Shown: in pieces, positions 7,198-17,105 of the stretch
Numbering within the stretch: position 1 is the stretch's first letter
Layout: each line of letters begins with the position of its first letter
Assembly: GCF_900110075.1 (NCBI RefSeq)
Contig: NZ_FOCJ01000002.1
Location: 124,001 to 188,000, forward strand
Direction: 5' to 3'
Length of the DNA: 64,000 nt
Source: Paenibacillus sp. OV219
Lineage (GTDB): Bacteria > Bacillota > Bacilli > Paenibacillales > Paenibacillaceae
Notes under the pieces: model-generated
What the model saw: the letters and a program-made list of their open reading frames with translations, nothing else
Told to the model about the DNA's origin: nothing
Database searches by the model: none
Position numbers and translations under genes: made by a program

Positions 7198-10100
7198 CGA
7201 CGACAGCGACGATAGCTTCGATACCGCCAAAGCCGATTGGCAGCACATGGACAGACGATCAATGGCGCGCCATTGTAACGAGCGGGAGCAATATTCTAGT
7301 TGCTGCTGCTGCAGGCTCCGGCAAAACGGCTGTTCTCGTCGAACGGATCATCCGCAAAATATCTGCGGATACCGATGTCGACAGGCTGCTTGTAGCGACC
7401 TTTACCAAAGCGGCTGCCGCCGAAATGAAAGAGCGGATCCGAATCGCGCTTGAGAAGGAGCTCGACAAGAACCTGGGCTCCGATCATCTTCGCAGGCAGC
7501 TTGCCCTTATGGGTCGAGCGTCTATAACGACGCTTCATTCCTTCTGCCTTGATGTCATCCGGCGCTATTATTCGCTGATCGGGCTCGATCCAGGTTTTCG
7601 CATTGCGAACGAGACGGAAGCGGAGTTGCTGAGGATGGACGTGCTCGATGCGTTGTTCGAGGAACGCTACGAAGTAATAGATAGTAAAGAAGGACAAGCC
7701 TTCTATGAGTTAGTTGAACGGTTCGGCGGAGAGCGCGGCGACGAGCCGCTATATGCGCTCGTTATGAAGCTCTATAATTTCTCGCAAAGCCATCCTTGGC
7801 CAAAATCATGGCTGCAAGACACGGCAGCAGAATTCCGTGTAAAGGATGCCGAAGAGCTTGGGCGTACCGAGTGGGTGCAGAGCATAGCGGCTGCTGTCAA
7901 TATGTCGCTGCAAGGCGCGCAGAGCTTGCTCGAACAGGCGATGGACATTACGCGGCTGCCGGCAGGACCTGACGCGTATGCCGAAACATTCCAGGATGAT
8001 CTGAATGTCATTCATGCACTGCAGCGCAAGGTGAACCATGAACCGTGGGAGACATGGCACGAAGCGTTCACGACAGCGAGCTTCGGCAAGCTGAAGAGTC
8101 AGCGCGGAGATGCATGCGACAAAGTGTTGCAGGAGCAGGCGAAGGAGCTGCGTGATTCCGTGAAGAAGCTCATCGCGGATATGACCGATGAGCTGTTCAC
8201 CCGCACGCCGGAGCAGTTCGCGGCGGAGCTGCTCGAGATGGCGCCGCTCATGGAGACGCTCTCCGGGCTAGCAGACGAATTCGGCAGCCGGTTCGAAGCT
8301 GCCAAGCTCGAGAAAGGACTTATCGACTTTGGCGATATGGAGCACTATTGCTTGCGGATTTTGCGAGACAGCTCATCTACGCCAGCACAGATGGTCCCAT
8401 CGGCAGCAGCGCTCGAATACCAGCAGCAGTTCCAAGAGGTGCTGCTTGATGAATACCAAGATACGAACATGGTGCAGGAAGCGATTGTTTCCTTAATCGC
8501 GAGGCCGGGTAAAGGCAACCGGTTCATGGTTGGCGATGTGAAGCAGAGCATCTACCGGTTCCGATTGGCGGAGCCAGGCTTGTTCCTGCGTAAATATAAA
8601 ACTTATCTGACTTCTGACGATATGCAAGGCGCGGATGCGGATGCAGTCGACAGCGATAGTGGGATGGACGAAGAGCAAGAATACGGCGTTCGGATAGATC
8701 TGGCGCGTAACTTCCGCAGTCGTCAAGAGGTGGTCGACGGTGTTAACAATGTGTTCCGGGCGATCATGCGTGAGAAGGCAGCGGAGATGGACTATGACCA
8801 GCGAGCAGAGCTCGTGTGCGGCGCGTCCTATCCATCCGCGAGCGATGGCGGAGCACCGGAGCGCTATGCAGTAGAGTTTGCAGTTCTCGATAAGGGTGGC
8901 AAAAGCTCTGGCGAAACGGATGTCGATGCGGAAGAGAACAGTGAAAGCGAAGTCAGCTTTGATTCAGAGCCGGCTGAGGATTTGCAGACGGTAGAGCTTG
9001 AGGCGCGGTGGATTGCTAGCCAAATTCTTAGATTGAAAGGCATGCAGGCAGGTGAAGACGCTGCTAGCGAGGAGCCTTTTCAAGTTTATGATGGCAAAAA
9101 AGGGCGGAAGCGTCCGCTCGCATGGCGCGACATCGTTATCCTGCTTCGAGCAGACAAGCAATGGGCGCCTACTATTATCGAGGAGCTGCAGCAGCATGGA
9201 ATTCCGGCCTATGCGGAGCTAAGCAGCGGCTACTTTGAAGCTACTGAAGTAGAGACGATGCTGTCGCTGCTGCGTGTCATCGATAACCCTTATCAAGATA
9301 TTCCGCTTGCGGGGACGCTTCGTTCGCCGCTTGTCGGGTTAACAGGCGAAGAGCTGGCGCTAATCCGCATTGCCGGCGGACGAGTCGCTTTTTACGAGGC
9401 GGTTCGTCTTGCTGCTGATGATGGGGCGATCCCGGAATCGACACAGCGCAAGCTTGTCCAATTCCTCGCCGCACTGGAAACATGGCGAGAGGAGGCGCGC
9501 CTTGGCGCACTCGCCGACCTGCTATGGCGCATTTACCGCGAAACAGGCTATTACGATCTCGTCGGCGGAATGACTGGCGGCTTGCAGCGGCAAGCAAATT
9601 TACGCGCGCTGCATGACCGTACGCGCCAATATGAAGCGACGACGCTGCGCGGCTTGTTCCGCTTCCTCCGGTTTATCGACCGGATGCGGGAAAGCGGCGG
9701 TGACCTTGGCACAGCAAGAGCACTAGGTGAACAAGAAGATGTCGTACGCATCATGTCGATTCACAAGAGCAAGGGGCTCGAGTTCCCGGTCGTGTTCGCA
9801 GCAGGGCTTGGCAAGCAGTTTAACAAGCGTGATCTGACGAGCCAGTTCTTAATGCATAAGCAGCTCGGCTTCGGGCCGCGATACGTCGATACGGATCTGC
9901 GCGTGAGCTATCCGACGCTGCCGTATCTAGCGATTCGCCAGCGACTTGGCATGGAGACGCTAGCGGAGGAAATGCGGATTCTGTACGTAGCGCTGACGAG
10001 ACCGAAGGAGAAGATGTTCCTCGTCGGCACCGTTGCCGATGCCGAGAAACAGCTGCAGCGTTGGGCGTCTGCGCTTAATCGTGAAGGACAGCTGCCGGAC

Positions 10101-11411
10101 TTCCGCATTGCCGGGGCATCCAAGTTTATTGATTGGCTCGGTCCACTGGCGATGGAAGCAGGAATTCCGATTGTTGTGGAGCAAGCCGATGAGGAGCTGG
10201 CGCTCGAGACGCAAGAAAGCGTTGAAAGGGAAGCAGCGGAGACCGCGCGGCAGCCGGAGATCGAGGATGAGCTTAGTCGTCTGCGTGCGTTCAAAGATTG
10301 GAAGACAGCGGTCGTGCCGGCATCCGTGCTAGGGTTTGAAGCTGCAGCAGGTGCTGTTGAAGATACCGAAGCGATGGAGGCTTTTGCCGAGCGGATGCAG
10401 GCTGTTCAATCTCTTGTCCCTCTGCCGATTTCAAGCGAAGCTGCAAGCGAGATTGATAGGCGGCTTAGTTGGCGGTACCCATACGCGGCAGCCACGACGA
10501 CGGCAGCGAAAAGCTCCGTAACCGAGATGAAGCGGCTGCATGCCGAATTCGGCGGGGATGACGAAGTGTTGTTATTGCCTGAGATTGCGGAAGCAGCGGA
10601 AGCGGCAAATGTTGAGGTCGTTGAGGTTGTGATGGAAGAGTTGGAAGAGCTGGTAGAACCGGAAGAGCCGGAAGAGCCTGGCGAAGTGGTTCAGCTTGAT
10701 CTGTTTGCGATGGCGGAGGATGAAGGCCAGGTGGAGCTCTTCTTCGATCATGAGGCGGCTAGCCATGTGCATGAAGAGATGTCGCAGACTGAGGCAACAA
10801 GGAAGTTTGAAGCTTCGGCGACTAAGTCAGGCGGTGGCGAGTATACGTTCCGTCTACGTCGTCCGAAATTCATGGAAGAGGCTTCGATGACTGCAGCAGA
10901 GCGGGGAACCGTGAGCCACTTGGTCATGCAGCATATACCGATCACAGGAGAAGTGACAGAAGAAACGGTGCGCGAGACTGTTAACCGATTGCGGGAGCAG
11001 TCAATGTTGTCGAAGCAGCAAGCGGATGCGGTGGATATAGCGGGTTCGGCGGCATTTTTCCAGAGCGGTGTGGGCAAAAGGCTGCTTGAAGCGCAGTGGG
11101 TGCGGCGCGAGACGCCGTTCAGCTGTACATTCCCGGCAACGCGGGTTTACCCGGGATGGGACGAAGGCCTTGAAGAAGAGCCGATCCTCATTCAAGGGGT
11201 CATTGACTGCTTGTTCGAAGATGAACAGGGCTTGGTGCTGCTTGATTATAAAACAGACCGGATTCAGATGAAGCAATGGGAGCAGGCGGCTGAGCGCCAC
11301 CGGTTCCAGCTGACGCTGTATGCAGAAGCGATTGAGTCTGTCATTGGCCGGAAAATAAATGAATGTTATGTGTTCTTCTTCGATGGAGGACGTGCGGTAA
11401 AATTGTTCTAA
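7194..11411 (+). CDS. addA: ATP-dependent helicase/nuclease AddAB, subunit A
   Basis: UvrD/RecB-type 3'-5' helicase fused to a RecB-type nuclease, partner of AddB. Visible motifs in order: AAAGSGKT (Walker A, about residue 41), LLDEYQDTN (Walker B), GDVKQSIYRFR, IMSIHKSKGLEFPVVF, LYVALTRPKEK and the nuclease motif LLDYKTDR near residue 1350. At 1405 residues it is well over 100 longer than typical AddA. The extra length includes an acidic low-complexity stretch (about residues 1125-1185, rich in EEPEEP and VEVVE) that contains QLDLF and QVELF, resembling sliding-clamp-binding peptides. An acidic insert also lies near residues 565-600. AGGAGGAG sits eight bases from the ATG. Translationally coupled to addB. 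Confidence 0.97.
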   Translation: MTTTATIASIPPKPIGSTWTDDQWRAIVTSGSNILVAAAAGSGKTAVLVERIIRKISADTDVDRLLVATFTKAAAAEMKERIRIALEKELDKNLGSDHLRRQLALMGRASITTLHSFCLDVIRRYYSLIGLDPGFRIANETEAELLRMDVLDALFEERYEVIDSKEGQAFYELVERFGGERGDEPLYALVMKLYNFSQSHPWPKSWLQDTAAEFRVKDAEELGRTEWVQSIAAAVNMSLQGAQSLLEQAMDITRLPAGPDAYAETFQDDLNVIHALQRKVNHEPWETWHEAFTTASFGKLKSQRGDACDKVLQEQAKELRDSVKKLIADMTDELFTRTPEQFAAELLEMAPLMETLSGLADEFGSRFEAAKLEKGLIDFGDMEHYCLRILRDSSSTPAQMVPSAAALEYQQQFQEVLLDEYQDTNMVQEAIVSLIARPGKGNRFMVGDVKQSIYRFRLAEPGLFLRKYKTYLTSDDMQGADADAVDSDSGMDEEQEYGVRIDLARNFRSRQEVVDGVNNVFRAIMREKAAEMDYDQRAELVCGASYPSASDGGAPERYAVEFAVLDKGGKSSGETDVDAEENSESEVSFDSEPAEDLQTVELEARWIASQILRLKGMQAGEDAASEEPFQVYDGKKGRKRPLAWRDIVILLRADKQWAPTIIEELQQHGIPAYAELSSGYFEATEVETMLSLLRVIDNPYQDIPLAGTLRSPLVGLTGEELALIRIAGGRVAFYEAVRLAADDGAIPESTQRKLVQFLAALETWREEARLGALADLLWRIYRETGYYDLVGGMTGGLQRQANLRALHDRTRQYEATTLRGLFRFLRFIDRMRESGGDLGTARALGEQEDVVRIMSIHKSKGLEFPVVFAAGLGKQFNKRDLTSQFLMHKQLGFGPRYVDTDLRVSYPTLPYLAIRQRLGMETLAEEMRILYVALTRPKEKMFLVGTVADAEKQLQRWASALNREGQLPDFRIAGASKFIDWLGPLAMEAGIPIVVEQADEELALETQESVEREAAETARQPEIEDELSRLRAFKDWKTAVVPASVLGFEAAAGAVEDTEAMEAFAERMQAVQSLVPLPISSEAASEIDRRLSWRYPYAAATTTAAKSSVTEMKRLHAEFGGDDEVLLLPEIAEAAEAANVEVVEVVMEELEELVEPEEPEEPGEVVQLDLFAMAEDEGQVELFFDHEAASHVHEEMSQTEATRKFEASATKSGGGEYTFRLRRPKFMEEASMTAAERGTVSHLVMQHIPITGEVTEETVRETVNRLREQSMLSKQQADAVDIAGSAAFFQSGVGKRLLEAQWVRRETPFSCTFPATRVYPGWDEGLEEEPILIQGVIDCLFEDEQGLVLLDYKTDRIQMKQWEQAAERHRFQLTLYAEAIESVIGRKINECYVFFFDGGRAVKLF

Positions 11412-11432
11412 CGAGGGGAAGGGAAACTGGCG

Positions 11433-12659
11433 ATGCGGATACTGCATACGGCAGATTGGCACTTTGGGCGTTCGCTCGAAGGCCGCAGCCGAATAGAGGA
11501 GCAGGAGGCTTTTGTCGAGGAGCTGGCTCAGCTCGTTCACGATGAACGGATTGATCTCGTCATGCTTGCAGGGGACGTCTATGATTCTGTCAACCCGCCA
11601 GCAGCAGCGGAGCAGCTGTTTTACGAGGCGGTAGCCCGTTTGGCGGATGGTGGCAAAAGAACGATTGCAGTCATAGCCGGCAATCACGATCATCCGGAAC
11701 GGGTGTCGGCTTCGGCTCCACTTGCAGCAAGGAGTGGCATTCAGCTTGTCGGTATGCCGACTGCGGAGCCGCTTGTGATTGACGTGGCTCGTACGGGTGA
11801 GCAGGCCATCATTGCGGCGCTGCCCTACCCATCGGAATCGCGACTTCGCGAATTATTAAGCGAAGCGACAGATGAAGGCGTGCTCCGATCCGCTTATTCA
11901 GAGCGGGTAGGACGATTGATGAGGCAGCTTGGCTCTGCGTTCCGGCCGGATACGGTGAACTTGGCGATGAGCCATATTTATGTGCTTGGTGGTCTGGAGA
12001 CAGATTCCGAGCGTCCGATTCAAATCGGCGGAGCGTATACGGTTGATCCGTCTGCGCTGCAGATTGGCGCTCAATACGTGGCGCTTGGGCACTTACACCG
12101 GCCGCAGCGAGTAGCTGGAGATGAGAAGATGCGCTACAGTGGATCGCCGCTAGCGTACAGCTTCTCGGAAGCGGGTCAAGCGAAGTCGGTAACGGTGTTT
12201 GATGCGGAGCCGGGCAAGGTTATCGTGCCGCAGGAGATTTTGCTAAGCTCTGGCAGACCGCTTGTTAGATGGACGGCAAAAGGCGGAATTAGCGAGGTAT
12301 ACAGCTGGATTGAAGAAGGGCGTGATTCACTTGCTTGGATTGATCTCGATGTATGGATGACTGAAGCAATGACCTTGCAGCACGTACAGCAGCTGCGCAA
12401 GCTTCATGAGGGACTCGTTCATATTCGTCCGGTCTATCCAGAGCAGGCGGAGGCGCTCGAAGCGGATCATCGCACTCGCGAGCAGCTGCCTGCTGAAGAG
12501 CTGTTCCGCCGCTTCTTCTCCCGCCAAACGGGTGGAGGCGAGCCGGATGCGGAGACGGTGCAATTGTTTCTTGAGTTGATTGCAGAGGAAGAGGAAGATA
12601 CGCTGACTGTTTCTTCGGAAGAAGTGCTTGAGCAGCAGGTTGGAGGGGATCGCGCATGA
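11433..12659 (+). CDS. sbcD: Exonuclease SbcCD, nuclease subunit D
   Basis: 408-residue Mre11-type metallophosphoesterase that, with SbcC, cleaves hairpins and blocked DNA ends. Metal-binding motifs are intact: HTADWHFGR (residues 5-13), LAGDVYDS, IAGNHDHPE, and the later GHLHRPQ. The gene starts 21 bases after addA and overlaps sbcC by four bases (ATGA). Length and motifs are standard for the family. Confidence 0.96.
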   Translation: MRILHTADWHFGRSLEGRSRIEEQEAFVEELAQLVHDERIDLVMLAGDVYDSVNPPAAAEQLFYEAVARLADGGKRTIAVIAGNHDHPERVSASAPLAARSGIQLVGMPTAEPLVIDVARTGEQAIIAALPYPSESRLRELLSEATDEGVLRSAYSERVGRLMRQLGSAFRPDTVNLAMSHIYVLGGLETDSERPIQIGGAYTVDPSALQIGAQYVALGHLHRPQRVAGDEKMRYSGSPLAYSFSEAGQAKSVTVFDAEPGKVIVPQEILLSSGRPLVRWTAKGGISEVYSWIEEGRDSLAWIDLDVWMTEAMTLQHVQQLRKLHEGLVHIRPVYPEQAEALEADHRTREQLPAEELFRRFFSRQTGGGEPDAETVQLFLELIAEEEEDTLTVSSEEVLEQQVGGDRA

Positions 12660-15600
12660 AGCCAATATTGCTGCGATTAAGCGGCTTGCAGAGCTATCGG
12701 GAGATGCAGGAGGTCGATTTCGAGAAACTGACTGAAGCTGGCGTGTTCGGAATTTTCGGATCGACCGGCAGCGGGAAGTCAACTATTCTTGATGCGGTGA
12801 CGCTTGCGCTCTATGGCAAAGTCGAACGTGCGGCGAACGGTACGCAGGGCATTATGAATCAAGCGGAGAAGACGCTCTCCGTTGCATTCACATTCGAGCT
12901 GGCTGGCGCTGGTGAGAAGAAACGGTACCGCGTCGAGCGGCAGTTCAAACGAAGCGGTGATGTGACGGTGAGCAACACGATCAGCCGGTTCGTGGAATTG
13001 ACCGATGCGGGCGACGTTGTCATTGCGGACAAGCTTGCGGATGTGACCCGCTGTGTCGAGTTGCATATCGGGCTTAATATGCAGGACTTCACACGCGCTG
13101 TCGTTCTTCCGCAAGGGAAGTTCGCGGAGTTTCTGTCGCTGACAGGCAAGGATCGCCGTTCGATGCTCCAGCGGTTGTTCCGGCTGGAGCGATTCGGCGA
13201 CGGGCTGGCGCTGAAGCTAAGCCAGCGCATGAAAGCGGCTGAAGCCGCGCTGAATGAGGCGGCGGCCGAGCAGCATGGCCTCGGCGATGCCTCTTCCGAA
13301 GCGGTGGCTGCCGCGGAGGCGCGATACCGCGAAGCGGCAGCTGTGGCTGCAGCAGCGCGTGCAGCGCTCGCGGATGCGGAGCGGCTGCACGCGGAGCAGC
13401 TGCACGTGCGCGAGCGATTAACCGCGCTGCGCAGCAAGGAGGCGCGGCAAGCGGAGCTGCTCGCCGAGGCGCCGCGCATTGCGGCGCTCGAGCGCGAGCT
13501 TGCGCGCCTCGCGGCGGCGGAGCGGCTCGCGCCCGCGCTCGCTGCCGCAGGCACGGCCGCCGCGGCGCTGCGCGCTGCCGCGGAGCGCCGCGAAGCAGCC
13601 GGGCTGGCGCACGCTGCCCGGCAGGAAGCGGCCACGGCCGCAGCCGCCGCGTGGACGGCGGCCGCCGCCGATGGCGCAGCTGGTGAGCCGCGACTTGCGC
13701 TGCGGCTCGGCCAGCTTGCGGAAGCGCAGCGGCTAGAGGGCGAAGCCGCTGCGCTTGCGAAGAGCGCGGCCGAAGGCGAGCAGCGCGCTCGCACAGCGGC
13801 ACAGCGGCACGACAGCTTTGGCGCAGAAGCGGCCAAAGCGCAGGAGCAGCTCAGCCGCGCCACGGCGAAGCAGGCGGAGCTGCGCCAGGAGCTGAAAGCG
13901 GCGGAGCTGACCGCCGCCGACCGTGAGAAGCGCGAGAAGCTCGGCAAACAGCTGCAGCAGCACCAGCATTTACTCGCTTCAAAGGCGGCAGCACAGCGTG
14001 AGAGCGACGCTGCCGCGCAGCAGCTGAAGCGCTCGATGGGACTTCATGGAAAAGTACGGATGGAGATGGAGCAAGCGGAGGCTGATGTACGTGGACAGCT
14101 GGAGCAGCTGGTGCCTGTATGTGCCGAGCTATCTGAGATCAGCAGTCATTTGACTGTAATGGGCAGCATGCTGCCGCAGTGGATCGAACGAACACGCGCT
14201 GAGCAGCGTGAACAGGAACGGCAGGCGCTAGCTGCCCAGCTGGCGGCAGGACTTGTCGAAGGCGAACCGTGCCCGGTATGCGGTTCATGCAATCACCACG
14301 GCAAGCATGATCGAGCGATTCAAGGAGAAGCGGACGCAGGAGCGAGCCATGTTTCGGCATGGGAACAGGCGCAGCGTCACGTTCAAATGGCGCAGCTGCG
14401 GCTGACACCACTGCAAACGAAAGCGGAATCGGCGCGAGAGCGTCTCATGGAAGCAATCCACATGGATGAAGCGGCTGAATCGCAAATAGGCTGGACACGG
14501 TTTGCGCCGATTAGCGAAGCAGCGGCCGCACTAGCCGATACGATTTCACCTAGCTCTGTTGTTTCTAATTCAAATGCCTCCGCTGATTTCTACTCGGAAG
14601 CGGTGGAGCAAGTCGACCTCTTTGGGGATGTATTCGATAGCTGTGAAGAGGAGACCGCATTGACTGTCTCTGTTGATCCCGAATCCGTTGATCCTGTCTC
14701 TGTTGATCCTGAATCCGTTGATTCCGTATCTGTTAATCTTGTTTCCGCTGATCCTGACACTGTAGATCCTGTCTCTATTAATCCCGCCCCCGTTGATTCA
14801 CCACTACAAGCCGCAGCTCTCTCCTCGAGTGAGGCGCTGCTTGCCACACAGCAGGCGCTTACCGCTCTATCAGAGCAGATCGCTGTGCAGGAGGCTTGGC
14901 TGCAATCGGCAGAACGAGGATTTACGAGCAGCCGTAATCGGCTTACCGAAACCACGCGTAAACACGAGCAAGCTGCAAGTGAGCTTCGCACTCAATTTGC
15001 GTTGTCGAACCGCGCTTCGGAGCAGCGGGAGCAAGCCGATAAGCAGCTGGCAGAGGGGCTGGCGAAGTGGCAGGAGCAATTCGGCGAAACGCTTGCGCCT
15101 GAGCAAGCCGAGGAGCTGCTTGAACAGCTCGCAAGCCGTGAGAACAGCTCGGAAGAGCTGCGGATGAGATTGGAGAAGAGTGTAAGCTACATCGAAGAGA
15201 AGACGCTCACCATGCAAGAAAGCACGAAGCAGGCGCAAGCTGCCGAGCTGGAAGCCGCTACGCTTGCCGAGAAACTTGCTGGCCAGCAGCTTCAGCTTCA
15301 AGAGAAGCAAGGACAGCTGCATCAGATGACAGAAGGTGTTCCAGCAGCACAATTAATTGCAGCGGCGGAACAAGAATTAACGAAGCTGCGAAGCTCGCTC
15401 AAGCAGCAAACTGAACGTCATGAAGCTGCACAGGCGGCTCTTCAAGCTGCTTTGCTGACCCAGAGCCGAGAGCAGGAAGCAGAGCGTGCTGCCGCTAACC
15501 GCCACGAGGAAACGAGTGCTGAGTGGGAGGCGCAGCTTGCACGTTCGCCGTTTGAGAACGGCGAGGAGGTTGTTTCCTTGCAGCCACGCCTTACGGAGCA

Positions 15601-16378
15601 GAGCAAGCTGCTAGAGGAGGCAGCAAAGTTCCACGAAGCAAGCAACCAAATTGCCGCTCAGATTGAGCTGTTGCGTGACCAGCTTGGCGGACGGAGCCAG
15701 ACCGAGGAAGAGTGGGAAGCAGCAGTCCTGCAGCTTGCTCGCTGCCGCGAAGAGAACGAGCTGCAGCTTGGGTTGTCAGCCAAAGCTGAACGAGATCAAG
15801 AAGAGCTGAAGCAGAAGCAAGAGCGGTGGAATGCGCTCGAAACGAAGCGGACCCAGATGGATCAGCTCACCGGACGGTTGAAGTCGCTTCAAACCGTCTT
15901 TCGCGGCAATGCGTTTGTTGAATACGTGGCTGAGGAGCAGCTTGTGCAGGTGTGCAGAGCCGCCTCCGAGCGGCTTGGCTTCTTAACGAAGCGCCGTTAT
16001 GCGTTGGAAGTTGATTCCGGCGGCGGCTTCGTAATCCGCGATGATGCGGGAGGCGGTATTCGCCGGCCTGTATCGACATTGTCTGGCGGCGAGACGTTCC
16101 TTGCTTCGCTTGCTCTCGCGCTGGCGCTCTCCGGACAAATTCAGCTGCGCGGCAAATACCCGCTGCAGTTCTTCTTCCTCGACGAAGGCTTCGGTACACT
16201 TGATCCGGAGCTGCTCGATACGGTCATTACAGCGCTAGAGCGGCTCCATAACGAGACGCTAGCAGTTGGTGTTATCAGCCACGTGCCGGAGCTGCGCGCG
16301 AGATTGCCAAGACGGCTGATTGTAACGGCTTCGGAGCCTGCTGGACGAGGCAGTACAGTTGCGCTCGAAACGATGTGA
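12656..16378 (+). CDS. sbcC: Exonuclease SbcCD, ATPase subunit C, with unusual insert
   Basis: 1240-residue Rad50/SMC-type ATPase partner of SbcD. The N-terminal P-loop is GSTGSGKSTILDA (about residue 36). Two long Ala/Glu/Arg coiled coils flank a zinc hook, CPVCGSC (about residue 540). The C-terminal signature is LSGGETFLAS and Walker B is FFFLDEGFGTLD. Between hook and second coil lies a segment not typical of the family (about residues 620-720). It contains QVDLF (residue 652), a clamp-binding-like peptide, and then nine tandem SVDPx pentapeptides. The first coil (13230-13950) is encoded by strikingly GC-rich DNA, consistent with its Ala/Arg content rather than transfer. Last gene of the operon; no clear terminator follows. 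Confidence 0.95.
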   Translation: MKPILLRLSGLQSYREMQEVDFEKLTEAGVFGIFGSTGSGKSTILDAVTLALYGKVERAANGTQGIMNQAEKTLSVAFTFELAGAGEKKRYRVERQFKRSGDVTVSNTISRFVELTDAGDVVIADKLADVTRCVELHIGLNMQDFTRAVVLPQGKFAEFLSLTGKDRRSMLQRLFRLERFGDGLALKLSQRMKAAEAALNEAAAEQHGLGDASSEAVAAAEARYREAAAVAAAARAALADAERLHAEQLHVRERLTALRSKEARQAELLAEAPRIAALERELARLAAAERLAPALAAAGTAAAALRAAAERREAAGLAHAARQEAATAAAAAWTAAAADGAAGEPRLALRLGQLAEAQRLEGEAAALAKSAAEGEQRARTAAQRHDSFGAEAAKAQEQLSRATAKQAELRQELKAAELTAADREKREKLGKQLQQHQHLLASKAAAQRESDAAAQQLKRSMGLHGKVRMEMEQAEADVRGQLEQLVPVCAELSEISSHLTVMGSMLPQWIERTRAEQREQERQALAAQLAAGLVEGEPCPVCGSCNHHGKHDRAIQGEADAGASHVSAWEQAQRHVQMAQLRLTPLQTKAESARERLMEAIHMDEAAESQIGWTRFAPISEAAAALADTISPSSVVSNSNASADFYSEAVEQVDLFGDVFDSCEEETALTVSVDPESVDPVSVDPESVDSVSVNLVSADPDTVDPVSINPAPVDSPLQAAALSSSEALLATQQALTALSEQIAVQEAWLQSAERGFTSSRNRLTETTRKHEQAASELRTQFALSNRASEQREQADKQLAEGLAKWQEQFGETLAPEQAEELLEQLASRENSSEELRMRLEKSVSYIEEKTLTMQESTKQAQAAELEAATLAEKLAGQQLQLQEKQGQLHQMTEGVPAAQLIAAAEQELTKLRSSLKQQTERHEAAQAALQAALLTQSREQEAERAAANRHEETSAEWEAQLARSPFENGEEVVSLQPRLTEQSKLLEEAAKFHEASNQIAAQIELLRDQLGGRSQTEEEWEAAVLQLARCREENELQLGLSAKAERDQEELKQKQERWNALETKRTQMDQLTGRLKSLQTVFRGNAFVEYVAEEQLVQVCRAASERLGFLTKRRYALEVDSGGGFVIRDDAGGGIRRPVSTLSGGETFLASLALALALSGQIQLRGKYPLQFFFLDEGFGTLDPELLDTVITALERLHNETLAVGVISHVPELRARLPRRLIVTASEPAGRGSTVALETM
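14669..14803 (+). repeat. Nine tandem 15-bp repeats within sbcC
   Basis: Nine consecutive in-frame 15-bp units encode SVDPE, SVDPV, SVDPE, SVDSV, SVNLV, SADPD, TVDPV, SINPA and PVDSP (residues 672-716). The first units are nearly identical in DNA; later ones are degenerate, as in a minisatellite that expanded and then drifted. Confidence 0.85.
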
Positions 16379-16493
16379 CGGTTCTGTTAACATTACGTTT
16401 TTGCCTCCAGGCACCCTTGCAAACCGCGCTTGAAACGGCTAACTTAGTAGGGAGATTAACGAAATAATGTTGGTTAGCCTGGAGGTATTTGAC

Positions 16494-17105
16494 TTGGAAG
16501 AGAAACAAAAGAAACGTCCCATATTTACGCCCGTCATTCTACTCTTGCTGACGATGAGCTTAATGGGCAACGTCGTTTTGTATACGAAGAAGATTCAGAA
16601 CGATCATGACACGCGAGTGGCGCGTGGAAATATAATTATTCAGTCTGGCAATGAAGCAAAGGAACACTTCAAGCTGGTTGTCGATACGGCGCAGCACATG
16701 CTGGACAAGCAAGACGTTTCATCGCGTCTTGCGGACAAGAGTAAGCTGCTTGCCGTTTTTCAAACTGCTCCGCAAGTGATTCAGTTTATCAAGGAAGCGG
16801 AGGCTTCGAAGGGTCAACCGTTTCAAGCAGACAAGCGGGACGCCGCAGCTTTCATGAAGCAAGCGCAAACGAGACTTACGAACATTGGTAATCATGAAGG
16901 TCCTTTAAAGGCGAATGAAACAGAGTTCTTGCAGTTTCTAATCAAGACGTATCAAGCCTGCGCTGAGACGATGCAGCCGTTCGACCATGATACGTGGTCC
17001 GAGACGAATGCATTGACCATTCTCGTTGATAAAGAGTGGGTCGCAATGGCTGGGAAGCTACAGCAAACGATGCATGATTCACCTGTTTTGAACTTGAGCA
17101 AATAA
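16494..17105 (+). CDS. Hypothetical protein with one N-terminal transmembrane segment
   Basis: I do not recognise a family. The TTG at 16494 is preferred because GGAGG sits eight bases ahead; the earlier in-frame ATG at 16467 has no SD. This gives 203 residues: a short basic cytoplasmic start (EEKQKKRP), one membrane segment (FTPVILLLLTMSLMGNVVLY) and an outward mostly helical domain of ~170 residues (heptad-like stretches such as EAKEHFKLVVDTAQHML). The topology is that of a type II single-pass membrane protein. It follows the repair operon by 115 bases and ends at its own strong terminator, so it is probably a separate unit. Confidence 0.65.
   Translation: MEEKQKKRPIFTPVILLLLTMSLMGNVVLYTKKIQNDHDTRVARGNIIIQSGNEAKEHFKLVVDTAQHMLDKQDVSSRLADKSKLLAVFQTAPQVIQFIKEAEASKGQPFQADKRDAAAFMKQAQTRLTNIGNHEGPLKANETEFLQFLIKTYQACAETMQPFDHDTWSETNALTILVDKEWVAMAGKLQQTMHDSPVLNLSK

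Noticed and set aside
12859-13947. Long minus-strand frame of 362 codons opposite sbcC
   Set aside because: It is Ser/Ala/Arg-rich, the mirror of the GC-rich Ala/Glu/Arg coiled coil of SbcC, with no SD or family motif.
13230-13950. GC-rich island suggesting horizontal transfer in sbcC
   Set aside because: The GC rise follows from the Ala/Arg-rich coiled coil and the frame is continuous with standard SbcC ends.
16025-16378. Frameshift or truncation in sbcC
   Set aside because: Signature motif, Walker B and D-loop are all intact and in frame to the stop.
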